Positions 1-7,188 of a stretch of 8,723 nucleotides of DNA are shown piece after piece (within the stretch, counting starts at the first letter, position 1; each line of letters opens with the position of its first letter). The position numbers and the translations under genes are program-made. The stretch is from Syntrophaceae bacterium UBA6252. Lineage in GTDB: Bacteria > Desulfobacterota > Syntrophia > Syntrophales > UBA6807. The stretch is taken from positions 308 through 9,030 of the forward strand of contig DJVQ01000030.1 in NCBI GenBank assembly GCA_002441265.1, in the 5' to 3' direction. The notes beneath the pieces are model-generated. The model was not told the DNA's origin. It saw nothing but the letters and a program-made list of their open reading frames with translations, and ran no database searches.

Positions 1-25
1 CCCGGATGCGGCGTTGCCCGGCTCC
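1..25. repeat. 25-bp direct repeat, copy 1
   Basis: The 25 bases starting CCCGGATGCGG and ending CCCGGCTCC recur exactly at 179-203, 178 bp away in the same orientation. The copy may extend left beyond the window edge. It is followed by a 7-bp hairpin and, at 94-105, by TTTTACGAAGCC, which recurs in the palindrome at 8644-8684. Confidence 0.85.
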
Positions 26-36
26 CTCGTCGCTGC

Positions 37-56
37 GGCGTACGTCCCGGTACGCC
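37..56. repeat. Hairpin downstream of repeat copy 1
   Basis: GGCGTAC (37-43) and GTACGCC (50-56) form a perfect 7-bp stem with a 6-nt loop. Outside this core the pairing is poor. It is part of the noncoding repeat region downstream of the minus-strand operon. Confidence 0.55.
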
Positions 57-178
57 TCACTCCTCATGACCCGGTCGCCTTGCCTGCGGGGCATTTTACG
101 AAGCCTCCCGGGGACGTATCCGTGTTTCGGGGGATTGCTTCAGTCAAGTAAAGGCTTGGGGCCGGCACTGTCAAACGC

Positions 179-203
179 CCCGGATGCGGCGTTGCCCGGC
201 TCC
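179..203. repeat. 25-bp direct repeat, copy 2
   Basis: This is an exact copy of bases 1-25. It is followed by an imperfect hairpin with stem 204-214/220-230 (GTCTCCTTTCG against CGAAACGGGAC, one mismatch and one wobble, loop 215-219). Its flank TTCCCTCATCAAGA (231-244) loosely resembles the flank of copy 1, so a diverged copy of a longer element may reach to near the end of the BKACE gene. Confidence 0.85.
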
Positions 204-258
204 GTCTCCTTTCGGCATGCGAAACGGGACTTCCCTCATCAAGAGACCCCGGCGATCC

Positions 259-1089
259 TCAGGGCTTTTTCAGTCCCAGGATGTTTCTCGTTTCGTCCGG
301 CGTGGCCACTTCCCTTCCGTACTCCCTGCAGAGCCGTGCGTACCGTTCGACGAACTCGGCGTTGGTTTTTGCGAGCACGCCGTGTTTCAGGTAGATGTTG
401 TCCTCCATGCCGACCCGGATGTGGCCGCCCATGATGAGGGCCATCATGGCCATGTGAATCTGCTGCCTCCCGATGCCGATGACGGACCAGGTGGCGTCGG
501 CGGGGATGTGGTCGTGGAAGTGGAGGAAGGATTTCGGAGTGGCCGGGGCGCCCCAGGGGGTTCCGAGAACGAACTGGAAGTGGAGGGGGTCCGACAGCTT
601 GCCGTCCTGCCGCATGCGTAGGGCCGTCATGATCATCCCGAGGTCGAAGACCTCGATTTCAGGCTTGACCCCGTAGTCCCGCATCTGCTTCGCCGCGTCG
701 TCGAGAAATTCCAGGGTGTTGATGAAGGGTTTCCCCCCCAGGTTGATCGATCCGGCGTCGAAGGAGGCGAGTTCCGGTTTCAACCGGAGAGGGGCGAGGC
801 GCTCCTCCGTGGGAAGGTTCAGCCCGGGAACGCCGCTCGTGGTAAGACAGATCACCACGTCCGTCTTCGCCCGGAGGGGTTCCACCACCCTCCGGAAAAG
901 TTCCAGGTCCTGGCTTCCCATTCCCGTTTTCGGATCCCGGACATGAATGTGGACGATCGACGCCCCCGCTTCCCAGCACTCGACGGCGGACTGGGCGATC
1001 TCCTCCGGGGTGATGGGGATGTAAGGGGCCACGTCCCGCTGCATCCGGCTTCCCGTGATGGCCGCGGTGAGAATCACTTTGCTTTCCAT
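259..1089 (-). CDS. BKACE-family (DUF849) beta-keto acid cleavage enzyme, Zn-dependent
   Basis: This 276-aa TIM-barrel enzyme belongs to the family of 3-keto-5-aminohexanoate cleavage enzyme (Kce), which condenses a beta-keto acid with acetyl-CoA to give acetoacetate and an acyl-CoA. It is full length for the family. Visible residues: the HIH zinc pair (H47, H49) in SIVHIHVRD, and R225, E229 and D230 in GHIRVGMEDN, which align with Kce Zn ligands H46/H48/E230 and catalytic R226/D231 (Kce numbering from memory). E146 in PEIEVF is also kept. Kce E14 appears to be R15 here, so the substrate probably differs. The start is residue M15 of the longest ORF, because AAAGGA at 1096-1101 lies 6 nt before ATG 1087-1089. 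It is the last gene of the minus-strand operon, 57 nt after the phosphoesterase stop. No intrinsic terminator follows. Family is secure; substrate is unknown. Confidence 0.93.
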   Translation of the reverse strand: MESKVILTAAITGSRMQRDVAPYIPITPEEIAQSAVECWEAGASIVHIHVRDPKTGMGSQDLELFRRVVEPLRAKTDVVICLTTSGVPGLNLPTEERLAPLRLKPELASFDAGSINLGGKPFINTLEFLDDAAKQMRDYGVKPEIEVFDLGMIMTALRMRQDGKLSDPLHFQFVLGTPWGAPATPKSFLHFHDHIPADATWSVIGIGRQQIHMAMMALIMGGHIRVGMEDNIYLKHGVLAKTNAEFVERYARLCREYGREVATPDETRNILGLKKP

Positions 1090-1146
1090 GGCATGTCCTT
1101 TCTTTCGGTGATCCTTTCTTTCCGATAGCACGGATCCTTCCCCGTC

Positions 1147-2316
1147 TCAAGAACGGGCGGCGTTTTCCCCCGCCCCGGCGGCTTCCCGCCGCTTCAGCTC
1201 GATGACCGTGATCTCCGGGGGGGAGAGGACCCGGATCGGCGGTCCCCAGGTTCCCGTTCCCCGGCTCACGTGAAGGAGGGACCCCCCCGAAAGGGGAAAC
1301 GTTCCCGCCAGGCGCGGGTAGACGAGGCGCACGACAAGGGCGAAGGGAAAGATCTGGCCCCGGTGGGTGTGGCCGGAGAGCTGGAGATCGAACCGTCCTT
1401 CCGAGCCGGAAAGGACCGCCGGCCGGTGTTTCAGAAAGAGCGTGAAGAGCCCCGTCTCCTCGTTCAGGAGCGCTTCTTCCGGTTTTCCGGGCATTCCCCT
1501 GATAAAGTCCGCCGTGGGGTCGTCGACCCCCACGATCCTCAGGATTCCCGGCAGGACGGCCGATTCCCCCCGGAGCATCCGGAAGCCCGCCGTTTCCGTG
1601 AACCGGATCGCGTTGGGAAGGCCGGCGTAGAATTCGTGGTTTCCCGTTACGGCGAACTTTCCCAGGGGGGCCGGGATGTTGCCGATCTCTTCCGCGAGGC
1701 CGGGCAGCCCGCAGAGGGTCCCGTCCACCAGGTCCCCCGTCGAAAGGAGAAGGTCGGGCCGTTCCTTCTTTACGACTTCGGCCATTTTTTTCACGTGCCG
1801 GTCCCGGACCAGAAGCCCCAGGTGGAGGTCGGAAATCTGGACGATCTTCAGGGAGGGGACATGGGGGGGCAGCTTTTCCGTTTCCACGGAAATCCGCTCG
1901 ATCCGGGGCGTCCGGGCCTCCATGACCCCGTAAAGACACACGGCGACGGCCAGTACGACGGCAAGGACGAAGGAAACCGGGGGACGGAAGGGGAACAGAA
2001 GGCCCGGCATCCCTCCGAGGGCCGCGACGAGCCGGTTCAGCAGGCGTCCCAGGTCCAGGACCAGGGAGAAGACGAAGAACAGAAAGAGGAATCCCATCCA
2101 GGGGTATCCGATGTGGGCGAGGACGAAGGCCGTTCCTTCATGCCCCCTCTGTTCGCTCAGCCGGGTGAGGATGGGCGAGAGAACGAAAAAGACTGCCGCG
2201 ACGAAAAGGGGGATCATCACCGCCGGCCCGGGCCGGAAGGCGGCGCTGAAACGGATGAGGCCGTAGGCGTGCAGACCTCCGTAAACGAGAACGAAGACGA
2301 GGAGGAAAAGCGTCAT
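1147..2316 (-). CDS. Membrane-anchored calcineurin-like metallophosphoesterase (YkuE-like)
   Basis: The 389-aa protein has four hydrophobic segments (about residues 1-21, 31-53, 68-92, 112-132) followed by a C-terminal calcineurin-like phosphoesterase domain (about 156-375). All metal-site motifs are visible: D163 and H165 in ISDLHLG, D195 in TGDLVDG, N226/H227 in GNHE, H297 in KHRP, and H316/H318 in GHTHRGQ. The family hydrolyses phosphomonoesters or phosphodiesters, including lipid or nucleotide substrates, with two metal ions; the substrate here cannot be read. ATG 2314-2316 comes 5 nt after the aminotransferase stop, and no good Shine-Dalgarno lies close to it, so translation probably depends on reinitiation by ribosomes finishing the upstream gene. 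Its place between two catabolic enzymes is unexpected. The family is secure, the role open. Confidence 0.92.
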   Translation of the reverse strand: MTLFLLVFVLVYGGLHAYGLIRFSAAFRPGPAVMIPLFVAAVFFVLSPILTRLSEQRGHEGTAFVLAHIGYPWMGFLFLFFVFSLVLDLGRLLNRLVAALGGMPGLLFPFRPPVSFVLAVVLAVAVCLYGVMEARTPRIERISVETEKLPPHVPSLKIVQISDLHLGLLVRDRHVKKMAEVVKKERPDLLLSTGDLVDGTLCGLPGLAEEIGNIPAPLGKFAVTGNHEFYAGLPNAIRFTETAGFRMLRGESAVLPGILRIVGVDDPTADFIRGMPGKPEEALLNEETGLFTLFLKHRPAVLSGSEGRFDLQLSGHTHRGQIFPFALVVRLVYPRLAGTFPLSGGSLLHVSRGTGTWGPPIRVLSPPEITVIELKRREAAGAGENAARS

Positions 2317-2321
2317 GGCCG

Positions 2322-3668
2322 TTACAGGCTTTTTCCCTTCATGATTTCCCCGATGGATGCGTCGAGAATGCCCACCATCCGGTCGATCTCCTCCTTTTTG
2401 ATGATGAAGGGCGGTGCGAGGAGAATGTGGTCCCCCCGGACGCCGTCCGCTCCGCCGCCGCCGGGATAGGTGATGAGTCCCTTCTCGAAGGCCCGGTTCC
2501 CTATGAGGGCGTTCATCCGCATCTTGGGATCGAAGGGTTCCTTCGATGCCCGGTCCTTCACGAGTTCGACGCCGCAGAAGAGCCCGAGACCCCGGACGTC
2601 CCCCACGATCCCATGCCGCAGGAGCCCCTGCAGCTTTTCGAGAAGATAGCGTCCCATGTCGGCGCAGCGGGCCACCAGATCGTGTTTTTCCAGGTACCGG
2701 AGCACGGCGAGCGCGATGGAGCAGGAAAGGGGGTTCTGGCTGTAGGTGTGTCCGTGAACGAAGTTCCCGTTCCCTTCCCGGATGCCCCGATGGATTTCCT
2801 CCCGGACGATGAGGCAGTAGATGGGCGTGTAGCCGCTCGCCAGGCCCTTTGCGCAGACGATCATGTCGGGCGAGACGTTCCAGTGCTCCATGGCGAAGCG
2901 GCGGCCCGTTCTCCCGACGCCCGTCATGACCTCGTCGATGATGAGGAGAACGTCATGGCGGTCGCAGATTTCCCGGATCCTCTGGAAATAACCGTCCCTG
3001 GGCACGAGCGCCCCGGCGGTGGCTCCCACCACCGGCTCGGCGATGAAGGCGGACACCGAGTCCGGGCCTTCATAGAGAATGGCTTTTTCCAGGTCGTCGG
3101 CGCATTCCACGGCGCAGCGTTCCGGCTCCAGGCCGAAGGGGCACCGGTAGCAGTAGCAGGGAGCGATATGGGGCGTGTGCATCATGAGAGGCTGGTAATA
3201 CTTCCTCCGCCCCGTGTGGCCGCTCAACGCGAGCGCCCCCAGGGTGTTTCCGTGGTAACTCGTCCATCTGGAAATCACCTTGTACTTCGAGGGACGGCCC
3301 CTGTCCACCTGGTACTGGCGGGCCATCTTCACGGCCGTTTCCACCGCCTCCGACCCGCCGGAGAGGTAATAGACCCGGTTCATCTCCGGGGGGGACATCC
3401 GGATCAGTTCGTCCGCCAGTTCGATTGCCGGCTCCGTGGTGAACTGCGATCCGTGGGTGAAGGAGATGAGGCCGGCCTGTTTCAGCATGGCTTCCCGGAT
3501 TTCCGGGACGCCGTGCCCGATGGAGACGACCACGGCCCCGCCGGATCCGTCCATGTACTGCTTCCCCTCGCTGTCGTAGATGTAGATCCCCTCCCCCCGC
3601 ACCGCCGTGGGGTAAAATCGGGTGGGGTTCCTGTAAAACACATGGTCCTGGTTCGTTTTTGCGGTCAT
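2322..3668 (-). CDS. Class III (omega-type) PLP-dependent aminotransferase
   Basis: This 448-aa fold-type I enzyme transfers an amino group to a keto acceptor, usually pyruvate or 2-oxoglutarate. Motifs in order: substrate/PLP entry region GSGGAVVVSIGHG (41-53), cofactor phosphate loop SGGSEAVETAVKMAR (103-117), YHGNT (138-142), FIAEPVVG (208-215), cofactor-binding D245 in IIDEVMTGVGRTG, and the PLP Schiff-base lysine K274 in CAKGLASGY. Length is normal for the family. A cysteine-rich stretch (C171, C173, C176, C185, C189) follows the YHG motif; CYRCPFG-type segments are known in one subfamily. The start is ATG 3666-3668, which overlaps the permease stop as ATGA and has GGAGGTG at 3674-3680, 5 nt upstream. 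The open frame continues to 5393 only as a shadow of the permease gene. With BKACE downstream, it most plausibly makes a beta-keto acid from a beta-amino acid (inference). Confidence 0.94.
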   Translation of the reverse strand: MTAKTNQDHVFYRNPTRFYPTAVRGEGIYIYDSEGKQYMDGSGGAVVVSIGHGVPEIREAMLKQAGLISFTHGSQFTTEPAIELADELIRMSPPEMNRVYYLSGGSEAVETAVKMARQYQVDRGRPSKYKVISRWTSYHGNTLGALALSGHTGRRKYYQPLMMHTPHIAPCYCYRCPFGLEPERCAVECADDLEKAILYEGPDSVSAFIAEPVVGATAGALVPRDGYFQRIREICDRHDVLLIIDEVMTGVGRTGRRFAMEHWNVSPDMIVCAKGLASGYTPIYCLIVREEIHRGIREGNGNFVHGHTYSQNPLSCSIALAVLRYLEKHDLVARCADMGRYLLEKLQGLLRHGIVGDVRGLGLFCGVELVKDRASKEPFDPKMRMNALIGNRAFEKGLITYPGGGGADGVRGDHILLAPPFIIKKEEIDRMVGILDASIGEIMKGKSL

Positions 3669-5653
3669 GGTGACACCTCCTTCCCGGGAAGTTTTTCTTC
3701 CGCCCGTCCTTTCCTGAACCACTGGAGTCCGAGCACGACGGCAAAAAGGCAAAGGCCCGCGAGATCGGTGAAAATCCCCGGTTTGATGAGCAGAAGGGCG
3801 ATGACGATCAAAAGAATGATTTCCACCCAGGTGGCCTTGATGATGAAGCATCCCTGGACGCCCGCGGCAAGGCACAGGATCCCGATGATGGCGGTGGCCA
3901 CGGCGAGAATGATTTTCATGGGGCTTCCCACCAGGATCAGTTCCGGGGCGTAGACGAACATGAAGGGGATGATGAACCCGGCGATGCCGAGCTGAAAGGC
4001 CGAAAGACCCGTTTTCCAGGGATTCGACCCGGCGATGCCCGCCCCTGCGTATGCCGCCAGGGCGACCGGCGGCGTGATGTCCGCCCGGGTCCCGAAATAG
4101 AGGATGAAGAGGTGGGCGCTCATGGCCAGAACGCCCATCTGGACGAGGGCCGGGGCCACCAGGGAAGAGATGATGACGTACTGGGCCGTGGTGGGGACGC
4201 CCATTCCGAGGAACAGGCAGGCGATCATCGTAAAGGGAAGCGCCAGGAAGAGATACCCCATGGAGGCGTCCAGGACGATGGAGGAGAAATTGATTCCCAG
4301 TCCCGTCATGGTGATGCAGCCGATGATGATTCCCGCCGCCGCGCAGGCCGCGGCGACCTCGACGGCGCCCGTGGCGCCTTCCTTGAGACCTTCGAGGATG
4401 AGCTTCCCCATGTTCCCGAGAGGTTCCTTCCGGATGAGGGCCATGAGAAAGGACGTGCCGATCGTGGCGACGATGGCCCAGAAGACGGCCCGCTCGGGGG
4501 AATAGTTCTGTGCGAGGAAATAGATGAGGATGAAGATGGAGAAGAGGTGATGCCATCCCATTGCGAAGGCCCTGCGGACGCTGGGGAGTTCGGAACGGGG
4601 AATCCCCGCGAGGCCGAGGGAAACGGCCCGGAAATGGACCTGCATGAAGGTGGAGAAGAAGGCCAGGCTGGCGGGGATCGCCGCGGCGATGCAGACCTTG
4701 ATGTAGGGAACGGAGAGAAATTCCGCCATGATGAAGGCCGCCGCCCCCATGATGGGGGGCATGATCTGTCCCATGGTGGAGGACGAGGCCTCGACGCCCG
4801 CGGCGAAATAATCGGGATACCCCGTCCGCTTCATGAGGGGGATGGTGAAGGATCCCGTGGTCACCGTGTTGGCCACGGAACTTCCCGAGATCATCCCGAA
4901 GAACGTGCTCGAAACGACCGCCGCCTTGGCCGGCCCCCCCCGCGTCCATCCCGTCAGGGCGAAGGCGACGTCGGTGAAGAACTGGCCCGCTCCCGTTTTC
5001 CGGAGCAGGGCCCCGTATAGGATGAACAGAAGGATGAAATTGGCGGAAACCCCCAGGGGGACGCCGAATACGCCGTCGGTGGAAAGCGCGAGATAGGTCG
5101 AGATTCTCTTGATGCTGTATCCCCGATGCGCGAAGTAATCGGGAAGATAGGGCCCGAAGACGGCATAGGCGATGAAGAAGATCGCGATGAGGGGAACCGC
5201 CGGTCCCGTGGTCCTCCGGGAGGCCTCGAGAACGAGGATGACGAGAACCGTGCCGGCGGCCACGTCCAGGGGTTGAAAGGCCCCGGCCCGGTTCAGGATC
5301 GCCGTGGAATGGATGAAGATCCACAGGCAGATGACGCAGGAAACCAGGAGGAACAGCGCGTCGGGGAGGGACATGCGGCCTTTCGGTGACCATTTCCTGG
5401 AAAAGGGGTAGAGGGCAAAGGCCAGGATGGACATGAACATCCAGTGAAGGGCCCGGTGATCGAGGGCGAAAAAGGGATGAAAATAGGCATATAAAAGATG
5501 ATAACAGGAGGTGAGAATGGCCATGACGGTGATCACGGCCGCGGCGTAACCCCGGTATTCCCGTTTCCGCTCGAACTTTTTCAGAATTTCCTTCGCCCTG
5601 GAGGTTTCCTCCAGGTCCGGGCGGTTGTCTGTCGTCCTGGCGTCGATGGTCAT
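3665..5653 (-). CDS. TRAP-TAXI transporter fused permease (DctQM-like, 4TM/12TM)
   Basis: The 662-aa, very hydrophobic protein is the membrane part of a TRAP transporter of the TAXI type, where small (DctQ-like) and large (DctM-like) subunits are one polypeptide. A charged cytoplasmic N-terminus (1-33) is followed by DctQ-like helices to about residue 130, then the DctM-like domain. DctM signatures are visible: GMISGSSVANT (253-263), MGQIMPPIMGAAAF (294-307), GMGVPTTAQY (483-492) and ADITPPVALAAYAGAG (524-539). The transporter uses an ion gradient, commonly Na+, to import the solute delivered by the periplasmic binding protein. ATG 5651-5653 overlaps the DUF1850 stop as ATGA, and AAAGGA at 5660-5665 sits 6 nt upstream. 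Its 3' end overlaps the aminotransferase start in the same way, so three genes are likely translationally coupled. The substrate is unknown. Confidence 0.95.
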   Translation of the reverse strand: MTIDARTTDNRPDLEETSRAKEILKKFERKREYRGYAAAVITVMAILTSCYHLLYAYFHPFFALDHRALHWMFMSILAFALYPFSRKWSPKGRMSLPDALFLLVSCVICLWIFIHSTAILNRAGAFQPLDVAAGTVLVILVLEASRRTTGPAVPLIAIFFIAYAVFGPYLPDYFAHRGYSIKRISTYLALSTDGVFGVPLGVSANFILLFILYGALLRKTGAGQFFTDVAFALTGWTRGGPAKAAVVSSTFFGMISGSSVANTVTTGSFTIPLMKRTGYPDYFAAGVEASSSTMGQIMPPIMGAAAFIMAEFLSVPYIKVCIAAAIPASLAFFSTFMQVHFRAVSLGLAGIPRSELPSVRRAFAMGWHHLFSIFILIYFLAQNYSPERAVFWAIVATIGTSFLMALIRKEPLGNMGKLILEGLKEGATGAVEVAAACAAAGIIIGCITMTGLGINFSSIVLDASMGYLFLALPFTMIACLFLGMGVPTTAQYVIISSLVAPALVQMGVLAMSAHLFILYFGTRADITPPVALAAYAGAGIAGSNPWKTGLSAFQLGIAGFIIPFMFVYAPELILVGSPMKIILAVATAIIGILCLAAGVQGCFIIKATWVEIILLIVIALLLIKPGIFTDLAGLCLFAVVLGLQWFRKGRAEEKLPGKEVSP

Positions 5654-6162
5654 GGGATGTCCTTTCTCTCCGGGGAGCTGTTTGCGACGACCTGGATTCG
5701 GACCCTTTCCCCTCCCTCGGCCAGGCTGGCGAGGGGGCAGGTAACGCCGTTCACGGACAGGACGTGGCCCGCCGTACGCCCGATCCGCAGGTAGAAGGGG
5801 TCCATGGGACGGTTCAGAATCACCCGGGTGTTTTTTTCCATAAACCGGATCTGTGCGCCCGGCCGTTGCTGAAATTCGAGCCCCGACCCGTACCAGAGGT
5901 ACTCTTCCGACTCGATCAGGATGTTTCCTTCTTCATTGATGAGGAAGGTGTCCCGGATGGGGGTCAGGTCGGAGGAGTGGGTGTAGGAGAGAAAAAACCG
6001 GTCCCCCGCTCCGGCGGGGAACCTTGCCAGGCAGGAGCCGTCCCTCACCTTCACCACCAGGAGGGAGAATCCTTCCGGTTTTTCCGCCCGGGCGTGCGAT
6101 CCCGGCGGCGCGAAGGCGGCCACCAGCAGCAGGATGAATAGGACGAGCCTGTTTTTTCTCAT
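5650..6162 (-). CDS. DUF1850 secreted protein associated with TRAP-TAXI
   Basis: This 170-aa protein starts with a signal peptide (MRKN, then hydrophobic 6-19, likely cleavage near HARA 23-26), so the mature part is probably periplasmic. The DUF1850 hallmark segment FFLSYTHSSDLTPIRDTF is at 56-73, followed by a beta-rich region. DUF1850 genes are regularly found beside TAXI-type TRAP permeases; the biochemical role is not established, but an accessory function in uptake is a fair guess. It lies between the binding-protein gene and the permease and overlaps the latter by 4 nt. The start is odd: ATG 6160-6162 has no Shine-Dalgarno, an in-frame TGA lies four codons upstream, and the U-tract of an intrinsic terminator ends 11 nt before it. 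No other start would preserve the signal peptide. Domain assignment rests on motif memory and context. Confidence 0.85.
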   Translation of the reverse strand: MRKNRLVLFILLLVAAFAPPGSHARAEKPEGFSLLVVKVRDGSCLARFPAGAGDRFFLSYTHSSDLTPIRDTFLINEEGNILIESEEYLWYGSGLEFQQRPGAQIRFMEKNTRVILNRPMDPFYLRIGRTAGHVLSVNGVTCPLASLAEGGERVRIQVVANSSPERKDIP

Positions 6163-6173
6163 GGCGGCTGATC

Positions 6174-6205
6174 AAAAAAAGCCCGGCCGGGGTCGCCGGC
6201 CGGGC
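6174..6205 (-). terminator. Intrinsic terminator inside the TRAP-TAXI operon
   Basis: On the minus strand a perfect 10-bp GC stem (6196-6205 pairing with 6181-6190) closes a 5-nt loop (6191-6195) and is followed directly by seven T residues (6174-6180). It starts 14 nt after the stop of the binding-protein gene and ends 11 nt before the DUF1850 start codon. This is a textbook rho-independent terminator, yet the same-strand genes downstream have no obvious promoter of their own. It therefore probably terminates only part of the transcripts, so the binding protein is made in excess over the membrane genes. The hairpin would also protect the 3' end of the binding-protein mRNA. Confidence 0.88.
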
Positions 6206-6219
6206 AGGCCGTGGCAATG

Positions 6220-7188
6220 TTACTTCAGCGAACCTGCTTCCTTGAAATACTTGATCGCTCCCGGATGAAGGGGGATGGGGCTGTTCACCGCATTGGCCGG
6301 CGTCAGCTGGGAGGCAATGGGATGAATGTAGGTGAGGGCGTATTTCCCCTCGGTCACGTTGGAGAAGATGGCTTTCACGATTTTATACGCCACGTCCTGG
6401 GGCATCTTCTTGTTCGCCACGAGAACGTTGGAATCCCCGAGGCAGAGCACGTCGTTGTCCACGTCGCTGTATGTCTTTCCCGGGATCGTGATTTTCAGGT
6501 AGTAGGGGTATTTCTTGATGACCTTGTCCGCGAGGGCCGGTTCTACGGGGATGAGAACGATGTCCCGCGTGGCGGCAAGGTCCATGACTGCGGCGCCGGG
6601 GTAGGCGAAATTGAAGAAGACCGCGTCAACGACGCCGTCCTTCAGTGCCTGAACGGACTCCGTCTGGGAAAGGTTCGCGATGGTCAGATCCTTCTCCAGA
6701 TTGAATCCCGCTTCCTCCAGAATGGCTTTTGCCATGGTGGAACACCCGCTCCCAGGAACGTCGATGGAAATCTTTTTCCCCTTCAGATCCGCGATGGATC
6801 GGATCCCCGACTGGGCGGTCGTGACGATGTGCTCCGGAGCCGGATACATCTGGAAGAGGGCGACAAGATCAAATTTCTGCTCGAACGGCTCCTGGCCTTT
6901 CAGGGCTTTGAAGGCGACACTGCCCATGACCATGCCCATGTCCGATTCGCGCTTGCCCACAAGACGGCAGTTTTCCACGGATGCTCCCGTCGATTCCGCA
7001 GCGCAACGGAGATCGTCGACGGTTTTCTCGATGACCACCGCCATTCCCCCTCCAAGGGGATAATAAACGCCGCCGGGACTCCCGGAAGCAAGGGTGAGAA
7101 ACATTTTCTTCTGCGCCAGCGCCTGGCCTCCGTAAATCAGGCCGACGGCGAACGTCACGGCGAACAGGGTATAAAGGATACGCTTCAT
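6220..7188 (-). CDS. TAXI-family TRAP transporter solute-binding protein
   Basis: The 322-aa protein is the periplasmic receptor of a TRAP-TAXI system. A signal peptide (KR at 2-3, hydrophobic 5-19, likely cleavage after ALA 23-25) directs export. The mature protein shows TAXI signatures: LASGSPGGVYYPLGGGMA (33-50), STGASVENCRLV (66-77), DLKGKKISIDVPGSG (134-148) and a C-terminal HPGAIKYFKEAG (308-319). Characterised relatives bind glutamate or related carboxylates; the ligand here is not readable. The start is ATG 7186-7188 with GGAGGT at 7193-7198, and it opens the signal peptide. The frame stays open to 7464, but the predicted promoter -10 at 7467-7472 puts that ATG at or before the transcript start, and the added residues are not protein-like. 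This is the first gene of the operon and is followed by an intrinsic terminator. Confidence 0.95.
   Translation of the reverse strand: MKRILYTLFAVTFAVGLIYGGQALAQKKMFLTLASGSPGGVYYPLGGGMAVVIEKTVDDLRCAAESTGASVENCRLVGKRESDMGMVMGSVAFKALKGQEPFEQKFDLVALFQMYPAPEHIVTTAQSGIRSIADLKGKKISIDVPGSGCSTMAKAILEEAGFNLEKDLTIANLSQTESVQALKDGVVDAVFFNFAYPGAAVMDLAATRDIVLIPVEPALADKVIKKYPYYLKITIPGKTYSDVDNDVLCLGDSNVLVANKKMPQDVAYKIVKAIFSNVTEGKYALTYIHPIASQLTPANAVNSPIPLHPGAIKYFKEAGSLK

Larger units (their letters stand above)
26..258. other. Noncoding region downstream of the minus-strand operon
   Basis: No protein-like reading frame is seen. The longest plus-strand frame (6-434) runs into the antisense of the BKACE gene and shows no recognisable domain. 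The region holds the two repeat copies and their hairpins. No stem followed by a T-run was found on the minus strand, so how operon transcription ends here is unclear. Confidence 0.5.

Noticed and set aside
659..1939. 426-codon minus-strand frame overlapping the BKACE and phosphoesterase genes
   Set aside because: Gly/Pro/Arg-rich composition typical of an out-of-frame reading in GC-rich DNA, no motifs, and it covers two well-supported genes.
1270..2469. 399-codon plus-strand frame antisense to the phosphoesterase
   Set aside because: Charged low-complexity composition and antisense to a conserved enzyme.
2427..3953. 508-codon plus-strand frame antisense to the aminotransferase
   Set aside because: No recognisable domain and it is the complement of a gene with full catalytic motifs.
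2322..5393. A 1023-residue minus-strand frame that would fuse a long N-terminal part to the aminotransferase
   Set aside because: The N-terminal part is Arg/Pro/Gly/His-rich antiphase reading of the permease gene. The aminotransferase has its own GGAGGTG site and an ATGA-overlapping start at 3668.
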